This document shows, one piece after another, positions 34,836 to 44,563 of a stretch of DNA of 64,000 nucleotides. Each line of letters starts with the position of its first letter. Within the stretch, counting starts at the first letter, position 1. The stretch is from assembly GCA_027579435.1 (NCBI GenBank), contig JANBPK010000779.1, positions 54,601-118,600 of the forward strand, read 5' to 3'. The position numbers were made by a program, and so were the translations under genes. A model generated the notes under the pieces. The model worked only from the letters and a program-made list of their open reading frames with translations. It made no database searches and was not told the origin of the DNA. The DNA is from Candolleomyces eurysporus (Eukaryota > Basidiomycota > Agaricomycetes > Agaricales > Psathyrellaceae).

Positions 34836-35195
34836 CTAAGAGAACTTCCAGCGATTCCCGCAAACGGTGCAGGTAACGAAGGTGGTCATAGGTTCCTCAG
34901 GGCCCCTCGTCTGTGCCTGTCGGTAGCGGGTTTTGTTCTGTACGCCACACAACAAAAACAAAGGAGAGTCAGAATCCATTCTACCTGGAACTTGAAAGAA
35001 AGAAAGGAGGGAGGAAGAGAGGAAGGGGCCGCCCACCTGCTTGCACCTCCCGCACCGGAACGCATCCGTCTCCACCGTACTCTCCTGCACACTCAACGAA
35101 TGGAACAGATTGTCCTCCTTAATATCCTCCGACGCCGCCTTCTGCTCCTCCGATATCGCTTTCTGCTCCTCCGACGTCATCTCTTCACTCGTCAT
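34836..35195 (-). CDS. TFIIS C-terminal mini-gene 2, altered acidic hairpin
   Basis: Second stand-alone TFIIS tail: [49 protein letters not shown], an intron of about 100 bp, then [20 protein letters not shown] and [13 protein letters not shown]. The four zinc-ligand Cys are present and the frame is open, giving about 86 aa. The parent hairpin R-S-A-D-E-P-M-T reads R-G-P-E-E-P-M-T, so the catalytic Asp is replaced by Glu and the preceding Ala by Pro. The upstream side is shared with a fungalysin relic rather than an F-box gene. It may be a young pseudogene or a non-cleaving zinc ribbon. Confidence 0.55.
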   Translation of the reverse strand: MTSEEMTSEEQKAISEEQKAASEDIKEDNLFHSLSVQESTVETDAFRCGRCKQVGGPFLSSSLLSFFQVPGRMDSDSPLFLLCGVQNKTRYRQAQTRGPEEPMTTFVTCTVCGNRWKFS

Positions 35196-35504
35196 AATAA
35201 CAAACGGAATTCTGGTCTCAGAGGTCTGGGTTGTTCTTATCCTTGAGGTTGAACGACCGTGTCCCGTGCTTTCTTGAGACCACCACCAGTCTCGATCATA
35301 CGACCTCCCTTTTCGTTGCGGCCCTTCCATCTAATTTATGCACTGTTCTTTCTGTTCGTTACATCCAAACATACGTACGATGGAAGAAAGCCGCTTTTGT
35401 TTAGTACTCGGTCAAACTGTCTACGCAGATGAATTAATCCATCAGTTACTCTGCATAAGTACCTAATTGAATCGACCTGCTGGATCCCTGAACCGGAATT
35501 CCCT

Positions 35505-36260
35505 GCAACATGACATCTATTACAGACGAGGCCAGGCTCTCTCGAGTTGTCTTCTGATATCTATCCAGGTACCTGTGAGTCCCCTGGCCCTGCCTCAGCG
35601 TCTGAACGGCTCCAATGTCGTACTTTAAGTATGTCCTCTTGCCCTCGTCAAACCATCACCTCGCAGTCGGCCTCCGGTCTTGTCTCCGACTGCCAATATA
35701 AAGTGAACGCTGCAAAGACCAACGCGTTCTACGCCATCAACGCCGTCCACGATATTGCTGACTGATATGGGTTCACAGAGAGGGCGTTCAACTTCCAGAC
35801 CAATAACTTTGGAAAGGGTGCAAGTGGGGGCGATAGGGGTGTTGACGAGCGTCCAGGATGGCCCTCGGACGAACAAAAGCTAGCTTTATTACGCCTTTCG
35901 AGTAGTACGTCTGTTCTTTAAGCCGTAGTTTTTCTGGTGCGAGTGCTGGTCCACGATCTCGCTTTCGAGCGGTCAGTCCTGAACTCGCCGTATGCACGTC
36001 TGGGCCCCCACTGCTACCGCGAGTAGCTTGCTTGCCTCTGCGTCAATTCTGCCTCGCGCTGATCGTGATGGTGTCATAGCCCAATCGCGATGGTTCGTTG
36101 AGCAACGATATCATAGTCCGATTCAAACGCTACCTTTGACTGCAGCGAGGATTCCGAGTCCTTTGTGCAGATCTGGAGGAAGACCTGGCAACCTTTTACC
36201 CCCCCGACTTCTGGGTCAAGAACGCTGGGTAGTCGAAGGCGAACTCGAGATGGGTGAGTG
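35505..36260 (+). pseudogene. Fungalysin relic with repeated upstream block
   Basis: The frame [20 protein letters not shown], then a TGA stop where the intact gene reads YRYGFTE, then AFNFQTNNFGKGAS, matches the intact fungalysin at 44.6 kb. At about 36,080-36,120 SPIAMVR*ATIS-type sequence corresponds to [13 protein letters not shown] but breaks off before the HEMTH motif. The upstream block (TGACATCTATTACAGACGAG, then SASERLQCRTL) is the same as at 61.2 kb and, inverted, at 20.7-20.9 kb. The relic lacks the signal peptide, propeptide and catalytic site. Confidence 0.75.
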
Positions 36261-36463
36261 GGTATATGAGATTTTGTCAATCTCTAACGTACGCACGCCA
36301 CCACAACTCGAAGGAAGAGGGGAAAGTGCAGAAAGGAGCATGAACCCGAGGGAAAGAGGTGTCATCTTTCGTGAGAAGAGCAGGAGGTCAGCCAGTGTCA
36401 GCGATTTGTTTTTGCAAAGGGTGAAGGAAGAAGATTGCTAGGTGCCGAGAAGGAGGGTCAACT

Positions 36464-37513
36464 TAATTCATGGCGAGGGGATAAAGGAGTTTCCCGCCAC
36501 TTCGAGAGTCGGATCGCATCTGCAAAAATGAAGTTGAGTGAGTGCGGAAGACAACTGTTCACTCGAGGTTACTCGTACCTTTTTCGACCACTCCCTACGC
36601 TGTCCAACAATTTCCTCTGCGAGTTCCCAAAAGTTCTTTCCGGTGCTCTTGCCCACCCAGTCCCCCATTGTATCTGCATGAGAACGGTATATGGCATATT
36701 CGTAGTAGCCCAACGGATCTGGTGGAGGGAGGCGTCTGTGGGACGCCATGACCGCCCTTGAATCGACATCTCCCCTATTGATTGCATGCACGTCCTTCCA
36801 ACCCACTTGGGCGGCCTTGGATGCTACCCAAATGACGAGGATACGGAGGGAGGAAGCGTGCAGGGATAGAATGTCTCTAGCCATCTGCGCATAGCCCGAA
36901 GGGTGGAAATGTTCGTAATAAACGGATAAGTGGGTGAGTTTTGGAAGCGAAGAGAGGGCATCCCATTTCCACACATCTTTGGAAGGACAGAATATTAATA
37001 GTTCGAGATGAGTGAGGTTCTGGAAGATGGGAAGAGAAAAGCTCATGATTTCTTGCGACCGGAAGCTGCTCTCGGTGGCTCCTAAAGAGATGGACAGCCG
37101 GGAAGGGCATAATGAGGAGAGTATTGACATTGCATCGCTTCCGCGATAAGCAACCCAGATGGCTAGCACTTGAACACCTGTGCATGCGCACAGAACTTGG
37201 ACGGCTTTGGGCGCCAGATGATCGGTAGATACTGCCAGAACCTTGACATGCTGTGAGAGAAATTCCGCCGGTTTACTGGTATTCGGGTCTGTGAGTGTAC
37301 GATGAAGCAGTTTCACGGTGGTATAGCTTGCGAGGTCAACCCGACGGTAGATGAGAGGCAAGCTATGAGGTGGAGCGGTGGCGGTAGAAAGCGCAGGACG
37401 ACGCACCAGGATCGCACCTGCTTCGAGACAAGAGCGCAGGACGGGCCGTCGCCAGCTCCCACAGCAATCTCAAAAACGATTCGGGCAATGTCCTGAGGGA
37501 GATCGGAGAACAT
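36464..37513 (-). CDS. F-box-like protein, paralogue D
   Basis: The most divergent family member. The start at 37513 reads MFSDLPQDIARIVFEIAVGA, PSCALVSKQVRSW or S-C after splicing. The usual CCTCCAG acceptor is deleted, so the main exon probably begins after CTCATAG (CLPLIYRRVDLASYTTVKL). It goes on with LHRTLTDPNTSKPAEFLSQH, LPIFQNLTHLELLIFCPSKD, LSSLPKLTHLSVYYEHFH and NFWELAEEIVGQRREWSKK. The terminal exon starts MRSDS but, lacking the usual stop, extends to RSGGKLLYPLAMN. Its ATG is 102 bp from the divergent C2H2 gene start. Differences are spread along the whole protein, so it is an older duplicate than A-C. Confidence 0.7.
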
Positions 37514-37615
37514 TGCAAAGGAGGAATCAAACACCGCCAAATTTAGGGCGTCATCAATTGATCTGGCAGAGGCGCGTTGGAATTGTGCAGTGGAATTGTC
37601 TGCCACGTCGCGAAC

Positions 37616-39523
37616 ATGCCCAAGTCGACCGTCTCGGAAGCGCCAACGACGAACAGCGACGAGCAGGTGCTCTGCCAATGGGACGACTGCGGCAGACCGT
37701 TCACGGACCTGCAGGTGCTGGTGGACCATATCCACAATGGTGAGCTTAAAAGGACATTCTGCGGCTGTCACGGATTCTTACTGAGAAGGGCTAAACAGAC
37801 CACATTGGGATGCACAAATCGTCTTATTCGTGCGAGTGGGCAACGTGTGGACGCCGCGGCCTGCCCCAAACCTCCAGATTCGCCCTCATCTCCCACATCC
37901 GTTCGCACACCGGCGAAAAGCCCTTTATCTGTTCCCTCCCTGGTAAGTCCCACTCCTTTGGCCCCCTGCTATCTATGTTCATCGGCCGAACAGAGTGCGA
38001 CAAGTCCTTCACCCGCTCAGACGCCCTTGCAAAGCACATGCGCCAGCAGCACAACATCTCCCCGCCCGCCCCAGGCCGTGGCGGCTCTCGCAAGCGCAAA
38101 CGCGGCGCTGCAGCCGGCGGTGATCCCGCCCCCGACGCACCGACGCCCGCCCCTGTCCCGTCCCCATCATCGACAAACAACACCGCGTTTGCAGGTCCAT
38201 CGGCCACCGGCGGCGGATTCAACACCTTCAAAATCGACTCGTCCATCGTCAGTGCCCCGGGAATACCTCCCCCACCAGCCCCCGTCCCCACACCAGGCTC
38301 CAATAGCTCAGGAGACCCCTTCGATGTCGAGCCGTTCATGCCAGATCTGAATAGGCTGCATGCTGCGACGCGGTCTAACCGGCACCACCACCACCACCAT
38401 CAGAACACGTTCTTCCACCCGAATGTCCATGATGGACCTGGTACGGCCACCAATGGGCACGCGCACCACCATAGGCGCCGCTCGCCCTCGCCTGCTACGC
38501 TCCCCCCACCCACAACATCGACTGCAGCCATGGACGAAGACGATGCGGGATATTCATCCTCGTCTTCAACGTCTTCCTCGAACGATACTCTCCCCAGTCA
38601 TCTCGTGGAGCATTTCGACAGTACCACAGGTCTGGTGATGGGCCGAACCCCGGCAAAAGCCATGTACTTGTGTATGAAGGCCAAGTACCGGCACGCGTTG
38701 GAACAGAATGAGGGGTTGCAGGAGCAATTGAGAGTTATGAAGGCCGAGGGGAAGAAGGAGAGGGAGTTGAAGGAGGAAGTGTTGGATAAAGTCTTGAGGC
38801 GTGTTCTGGGGTGAGAGGAGCCGTATCTACGCCATTTACAACCATGTATTGACTGGTATCATTATCAGGGACGATGCTGAGAGGATTATCCCTCCACCAC
38901 CTCCCAGTTTACACCACCAGCACCATCATCATCATCATCACCACCAGCACCAGCAACACCAGCACCAGCAACATCACCACCATACGCATCACCACCACCA
39001 TAACCATAACCATAACACGAACCATAATCATAGTACCCACCACCAGCACAATCAACCTCATGCACACCAACCACACCGGAGTAACCACCACCCAAACGCC
39101 CATAATAATCCACCGCTCGACCTCCCACCTCTCCCTCCACAATTCGCACCCCCGCGCTCCCGGCACGGACATGCACACGCACCGCCGCCTGGACTACCCC
39201 AAGGTGGTCCGCCGCCGATGACGAGCCTAGGGCCGCCACCACCTCCACCGTCGGGCTCGCATGCTCCTTCAAGAGAGCAGCCCCAGCAGGCGTTTTCTCC
39301 ACCACAGCCGCCGGCGATGCAGCCTATTCAGGTCGTCCACTGGGAGCAGGGGCCGCCGCCGCCGCCGCCTCAGCAGCAGCAGCAAAATCAGCAGGCTCAG
39401 CAGACGGGAGTGCCGGTGGGCCAGCAGCAACAGCAGCATGGGTATGCTCAGGAGTCTCCGCCTCGTCCGCAGCCGGATGGTGGGGGTAGTATTCCCATTG
39501 TTAATGGGTACCCGAGGCCTTGA
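37616..39523 (+). CDS. C2H2 zinc-finger protein (Iec1/PacC-like fingers) with His/Gln-rich tail
   Basis: Nuclear zinc-finger protein. Exons: 37616-37740, about 37791-37941, about 37994-38812 and about 38870-39523, joined at GTGAGC/ACAG, GTAAGT/ACAG and GTGAGA/TCAG. Three GLI/PacC-like C2H2 fingers: CQWDDCGRPFTDLQVLVDHI-H-N-D-H, CEWATCGRRGLPQTSRFALI-S-H, and CSLPECDKSFTRSDALAKHM. A basic patch follows (GGSRKRKRGAA). After a Pro/Ser/Ala-rich middle comes a conserved C-terminal coiled-coil motif, TGLVMGRTPAKAMYLCMKAK, then HALEQNEGLQEQLRVMKAEG. The last exon is an extraordinary His/Gln/Asn/Pro tract. Finger arrangement fits Iec1, the YY1-like C2H2 subunit of the S. pombe INO80 complex, better than a pH-response PacC, but both are possible. 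Divergent from F-box D by 102 bp. Confidence 0.8.
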
Positions 39524-40309
39524 GGGGCGTCGAGTACGAACGGGCAGGGAGGTGCGGGACGGGAGAGAATGAACGAATGGAAGAAAAGGGAGCTTGATGA
39601 GGTTTTCCGGGGGGTTGAGGGCAGAACGTTGGTGTGCCGGTGAGCGTATGTGGGTTATGTGGGCAAGTCAACGGTCGCATTGGTTTTGATTTTCTGACGA
39701 TTGTTATCTTTATCGCGTTTAGTACTGTATTTGCTTTGATACTTGGTCACCGCTACGTTAGTATACTCTTTCATTCGTAACTCCGTCTCCCTCTTATGGG
39801 CTCTTGGCTTGGTCTGGCTGGCATCTGTCTGTCTATCTGTCTGCATCTTTTTCTGGTTTCTTTGTTTGCCTACTTGCTGCTTGGTGTTCCGTATAATCTC
39901 TCTGTACTCTGGTTTCGAGCCCCTTCTCTCTCTCTCTTTTTCTCTTGTTGTACGATTTGCAATGAATGACGTTGGATTGAAGATCATTTCATTGTGAGCC
40001 TCTTGAGGCTAATCTGTCGTTCTTTCAGACACCGAAGACCAGAGAAGTGACGTCATTCGGCTGACAGGATCTCATCGCTTGCCGCCGGTTCCGCTCGAGC
40101 CAGGAAAAGAACAGCGCAGATCATATCCGAGTCGTATCATGATTCATGAATGCCGTAGAGTATAAACCGATAAACAGTGACAGTGAGGTTCTCGGGAGAT
40201 ATTGACATCTCCTGAAAATCCATAAGAGTACGAGACAGGTGTGTAAAATGATAAAAGGAAGAAAAGAAAAGAAGCGTAGCGAAACACGAACGAACAAGCA
40301 CTCCCAAGT
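39524..40309. other. Convergent 3' regions
   Basis: Between the stop of the C2H2 gene (+) and that of the GTPase gene (-). T/C-rich sequence 39,700-39,960 is the likely 3' UTR of the C2H2 gene. No gene or repeat was seen. Confidence 0.4.
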
Positions 40310-42447
40310 TCAGGCCATGAAAGTAAACTGCAACTCCTCCGCATTCTCGTCAACCTGCATCCCCCCTCCTCCCATCATCTCGGCCTTGGCCTTCATCTTC
40401 ATCAACCTCCTCGCCCTCTTCGCGTCCTGCTTCAACGCCTTCCTGCTCAACGGATTGCTTCTCTCCATCCTCGCTAGGACGTGCCCATCAGGCTTGGAAT
40501 CGTAGTCCGGTACGTCTTTATTCTTGCGTTGGCGTTTCGGTTGGCGGGCGGCGTAGTGCGTCTCGTGGTCGAACACACCAGCTCGACCGGTAGAGCGACC
40601 GTCGTCGTTGACCGAGTCTGGTGAGCGAGATCGTTTGACGGGGAGCTTTGGGAGGAGGTCTTCAGATTCCATTGGGATCTCTGTTCTGAGAGGTAAGATT
40701 AATAAGATGGCCTGTACTGGAGAAGAGGGACAATCGCGAACCTACCGATCTTCGTCCATGGCCACCTCAAACACCCCACCCTCTTCGTGTCCGTCCATAG
40801 GGATGTCATCACCCTCACCACCGAAAGCACCAGCATCCGCGGCGCTGAACAGTCCGCCTAGCTCAAAGGGTTTCGAAAAGGAGGTGAGGATCTGCGCTTG
40901 GCCGACTTGTTCGGCCCCTGGTGCGATCGAAGCTGTTCCGGTGGATGTAGACATCGTGGAAGGGATTAGAGAGGGATGAATTTCGGGTGGTGTGGAAAAG
41001 TAAGGGATCTTTTGTTGGTTCCAGTCTTGCAGGACGAAGCGGGCAGCGGCGTTGAGATCTGGGGTTCCGCCCTGCATTGCGCAAGATTCAGTGAGTGTGA
41101 GTATGAGGGAAAGGAGAAGGAGTGGAAAGCGTTACCTTTAGCAGTCGACCGCTTGAGAGTGCGAGCATTGTTAGGAACTCGAGGGTCGATCCGAATTCGG
41201 GGAGATTATAGATCTTCTGAAGAGTCTCTCGCGGTGTTCGGACGAGGATCTCTTCCACTAATTCGGAATGCGAGGGCAAATGAGAATTAAGCTCGAGAGA
41301 AAGAAGAAAGAAGTGCCATACCAACTGCAATGGGATCCTCGACATCCTCAACCTTGACAACGTTGCGCAACAACACACTCCCCTTCTTCGACCCCTTCCC
41401 AGTATCGTAATCGTCGTCATCGAATACGACTCCGGGTGAGTCAATTACCCGCATCCCGCGTTCCAGTTGAACGGATTGCAGATCCTTGGTGTGACCGGCC
41501 TGGGCAGCCACTGCGCAGACCTTGGTACGCTTCAGACTGTTGATAAGACTGCTCTTTCCGACATTGGGGTAGCCGACGACTCCGACGGTAACACTGCCGG
41601 CTTTGGGCTTGTATGCCTTGAGCAGTTTCATGAGAGCGGGAGCAGTACTTGAAGAGATGTTATTCCTCTGATGTTGCGAAGTGGAGAGGAAAGGGAGGGT
41701 CGGCGTTGAGTGTCTTAGGTACTTGAGCCATGCCTGCGCATTGGCTTTGGGAATGAGGTCTGGATGGGTGCTGTTAGCCAAGATGATAGACAAGGGGGAA
41801 ATTATCGAGGACGAACCGATTTTGTTAAGAACAAAAACGAGCTTCTTGCCTTCAGACTCCCTCCTCCTCACTTCTTCCTCGACTAACCGACTTCTGCACC
41901 CTTCCGGATCCCTTGCATCTAGAACCAAGATAATGATATCGCTCTGGTCAATGACTTTGTGCAGGGCTTTCAAATAATATCGTCGAATTTGCTCCTTCGT
42001 CTTGCTTCTCGAAGTTGACGACGACGACGGATCTTCTGAAGTTGAAAAAGGTGGCGCGGACGTGGCATCTGCTTCAGCCGCGAGCATCGCCAGGGTAGAG
42101 AGAGTGGGCTCCGACGCCATGGTCGAATCTGGGTCGAGCTGGCGATCTACCACCTGCGTGCGTGCCACATCGTTAAGACCCTGATAAAAAACAATAGGAT
42201 AAGTTGGTAGACGTACCTCTGGCTTCTTCTGAGCGTTCCTCATCTTGACTTTGAGGTCAGGTAGCTTTGGGACGCCAGGATCCTTCTTCAGTTCTACACA
42301 TAGTGGGATTCAATAAGTTTTTATCCAGCGGATCTTGGTGATTTTTGACAGACTAGTTTTGAGTGGGACATCTTGTTTCCTGTTTTCTGTTCAATATGTC
42401 AGTATCGTGCAGCTCTGCTTATTTGAAAACGTACTTGTTCTTCCCAT
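40310..42447 (-). CDS. NUG1: Nucleostemin/Nug1/Grn1-type nucleolar GTPase
   Basis: Circularly permuted GTPase needed for 60S ribosomal subunit maturation and export. The motif order is that of the YlqF/YawG family: LVLDARDPEGCRS, G4 (KLVFVLNKIG), a linker with LIPKANAQAWLKYLRHSTPT, G1 (VGVVGYPNVGKSSLINSLK), G2/RQ-type VAAQAGHTKDLQSVQLERG, G3 (VIDSPGVVFDDDD), then the C-terminal IYNLPEFGSTLEFLTMLAL and GGTPDLNAAARFVLQDWNQQ. The C-terminal tail is basic and nuclear-signal-like (KLPVKRSRSPDS, QPKRQRKN, KALKQDAKRARRLMKMKAK) and ends LQFTFMA. Several introns interrupt it. The N-terminus is uncertain: an ATG at 42447 (MGRT...) is followed by at least two tiny introns before LKKDPGVPKLPDLKVK, so the first 30-40 residues are provisional. 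G4 reads NKIG rather than the canonical NKxD, though an intron right after may supply the Asp. Confidence 0.9.
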
Positions 42448-42449
42448 TA

Positions 42450-44430
42450 TGTGGTAGAGGTTGAGTTCAGATAGCGAATGGTCGGAGCAAATATGTGTTG
42501 TCTCAAAATATCAATAATTGAAGCGTGGGAATGTGGCCTCGCATTGGCCTCGGCTCCGGCTGGCCACTGTTCTCTTCACCCTCCATCATGAATGTCGACC
42601 TGGCCCATTGGAAGTTCCCTTGAAGAGTCTGAGATTGCTTGCACCGTTTCTGAACTTGTGGTAGAGTCTGGGGCTGGTCTAGCACGCGTCCCTCTGTGGC
42701 CAACATATCGAAGGATCCTGCTATTGTAACCACACTGCATGACTGTTCTGCGCAATCTAGAGCGAACAACCGCGGCTATTCCACCATGCTTTTATGACCT
42801 CATCCTCTAGCTCTCTGATCGCGCTCCTTGCTCATGTTGAAGCCTGATACTTGACGAATATGCCTCGCATCTCTGGCTCTGTCACGCAAAATCCCCGGCA
42901 AAATACAAGTCGGGTCAATTGTAGACGCATTTTGGGGCTCTGGCCGAAGAAAGAATTGAAGCACGACGTCGACGCTCCGAGTCGGAAGAGACGTGGAACC
43001 ATTACCAGCTGCTCGTCATGAAGACCATCCCTTTTTCAGTCGACTTTTGCCTACACAGTTTAGAGAGGCAGCATGTCAACATTATCAATCCACGAGGTGT
43101 CTCGAGTCAGGTAGGTCCCTCCTCAAAGTACAGGTACCGAATTCGAGCGCTCATGCCCCCTGGGTTCACCAGGTGATCAACCTTGCTACACGCAGCATAA
43201 AACGCTCTTCTTTCCATCAATTCTACGTCAAAAACCTTGCTGTCTGCAACTTCTTGTTACCCATTGACTCCAATAAAATCACAAAAAACTCACAGCAAAT
43301 CTAAATTTTCTTACTCATCCACTGAGCATAGTGCCAGATATAATACGAAGTCGTGCACGGTTCGTGCTTTCGTCATCTTCCGCAATTCTTCCAGTTCTCA
43401 CTACTCTCACTACTCACACAGTTGCAGTGTAAAACAGTCTGCATTTAGTAGTTCTCGCTGGTTGCCCTTATGCTCATCGCGTTCAGATGTGGCTCTTCGT
43501 CTCGGCAGGGACCTTCGACCACTCGCGGTGAGAACGTAGCTTATTTGTACAACGCTTCTCATCCTCTCTCAATTCAATTGCGTAGCCATGCGAGCGCAGA
43601 GGCTTCTCGGCTCTTCTCTTCACAATGTCCAGTTGCTGCATGGCTCCGAGTCTCAGCTCAGATTGTGCGGAATAAGCTGTGGATGATAGATATGATGCTG
43701 CAGAGAGCGATCGCTTCTCCGGTGAGTCTCTTACCGCCTTGGCCATCATTATCCGTAGTTGTCGCTAACTTTTCTGATATTAGCCATGGAAAGATAAGTC
43801 ACTGATGCAAGCCTCTCTAACTCTATGGGCTAGCGCGCGCCAAGCATATGTCCTCATTGGCTTTATCGTAAGCTCGAAGTGCTCTGGGGAGACCGGATCA
43901 GTGGCGGAAAGGGAAACATGAGGATATCGGGCTTCTATTCGTGGAAGCGCACTAATGACGCCGCCCAAAAATCGCTGCCTGTTTGAGGAAGTTGCACTCT
44001 CGAGAGGCAGGTTGCACGCAACTCATGATCTTATCTCTCTCCTTGCCTCCACGAATCAGCATCTTGATCAAGTTCTGACTTCTCTGCAGAACACTTCTGT
44101 GCGTTTCGTGGTCCGGTGGCAGTATTGGTACCATCTGTTTCTCATTGACAAGGGAGGACACTGACGAACTGAGGCTTCTGTTCATTAGGCTCCATCGGCA
44201 CGCGAGTGTCTGGCTCTCCTTTGGGACTTTCTGGTTTATCTTTGTGAGTGATGCCGTTACTAGCACCACAAGGTTGGCTAAGAGAAGGATCCTAGGACGG
44301 AATGAGGCGGGGCAGCACTCGGCGGTGTCAAGTATATCCATACAGCACTCGTGCATCTCTTCCAATGTCGACATGCGGCTTATGTGTACGCGCATGGTGT
44401 CTATGGATCACCGCGGTGCCTCCTCGACGA
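42450..44430. other. Two-kilobase interval without a confident gene
   Basis: Short frames only. The most gene-like are on the + strand at 43,590-43,790 (QIVRNKLWMIDMMLQRAIAS, then a GTGAGT donor), 43,787-43,870 (KDKSLMQASLTLWASARQAY) and 43,960-44,160 (FEEVALSRGRLHATHDLISL, NQHLDQVLTSLQN). They could be exons of one small helical protein but no start, stop or family is clear. Confidence 0.25.
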
Positions 44431-44432
44431 GG

Positions 44433-44439
44433 TATAAAA
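44433..44439 (+). promoter_or_regulatory. TATA box of the fungalysin gene
   Basis: TATAAAA, 125 bp before the fungalysin start codon at 44564, in a position and sequence typical of a strong fungal core promoter. Confidence 0.5.
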
Positions 44440-44563
44440 GCTGCCCATATCAACCTTGAAGACGCCCTCTCTTTAGGGGCTCTCAGCTTTCCTCTGTCGC
44501 AGGCAACCCAATCGGTATCCATCGTCACCTCGACCTAACAACAGTGTTCATTCCTCATTCCTC

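Noticed and set aside
38886..39305. Minus-strand frame of 139 codons rich in Gly/Val/Tyr
   Set aside because: It is the complement of the CAC/CAT-rich His tract of the C2H2 gene.
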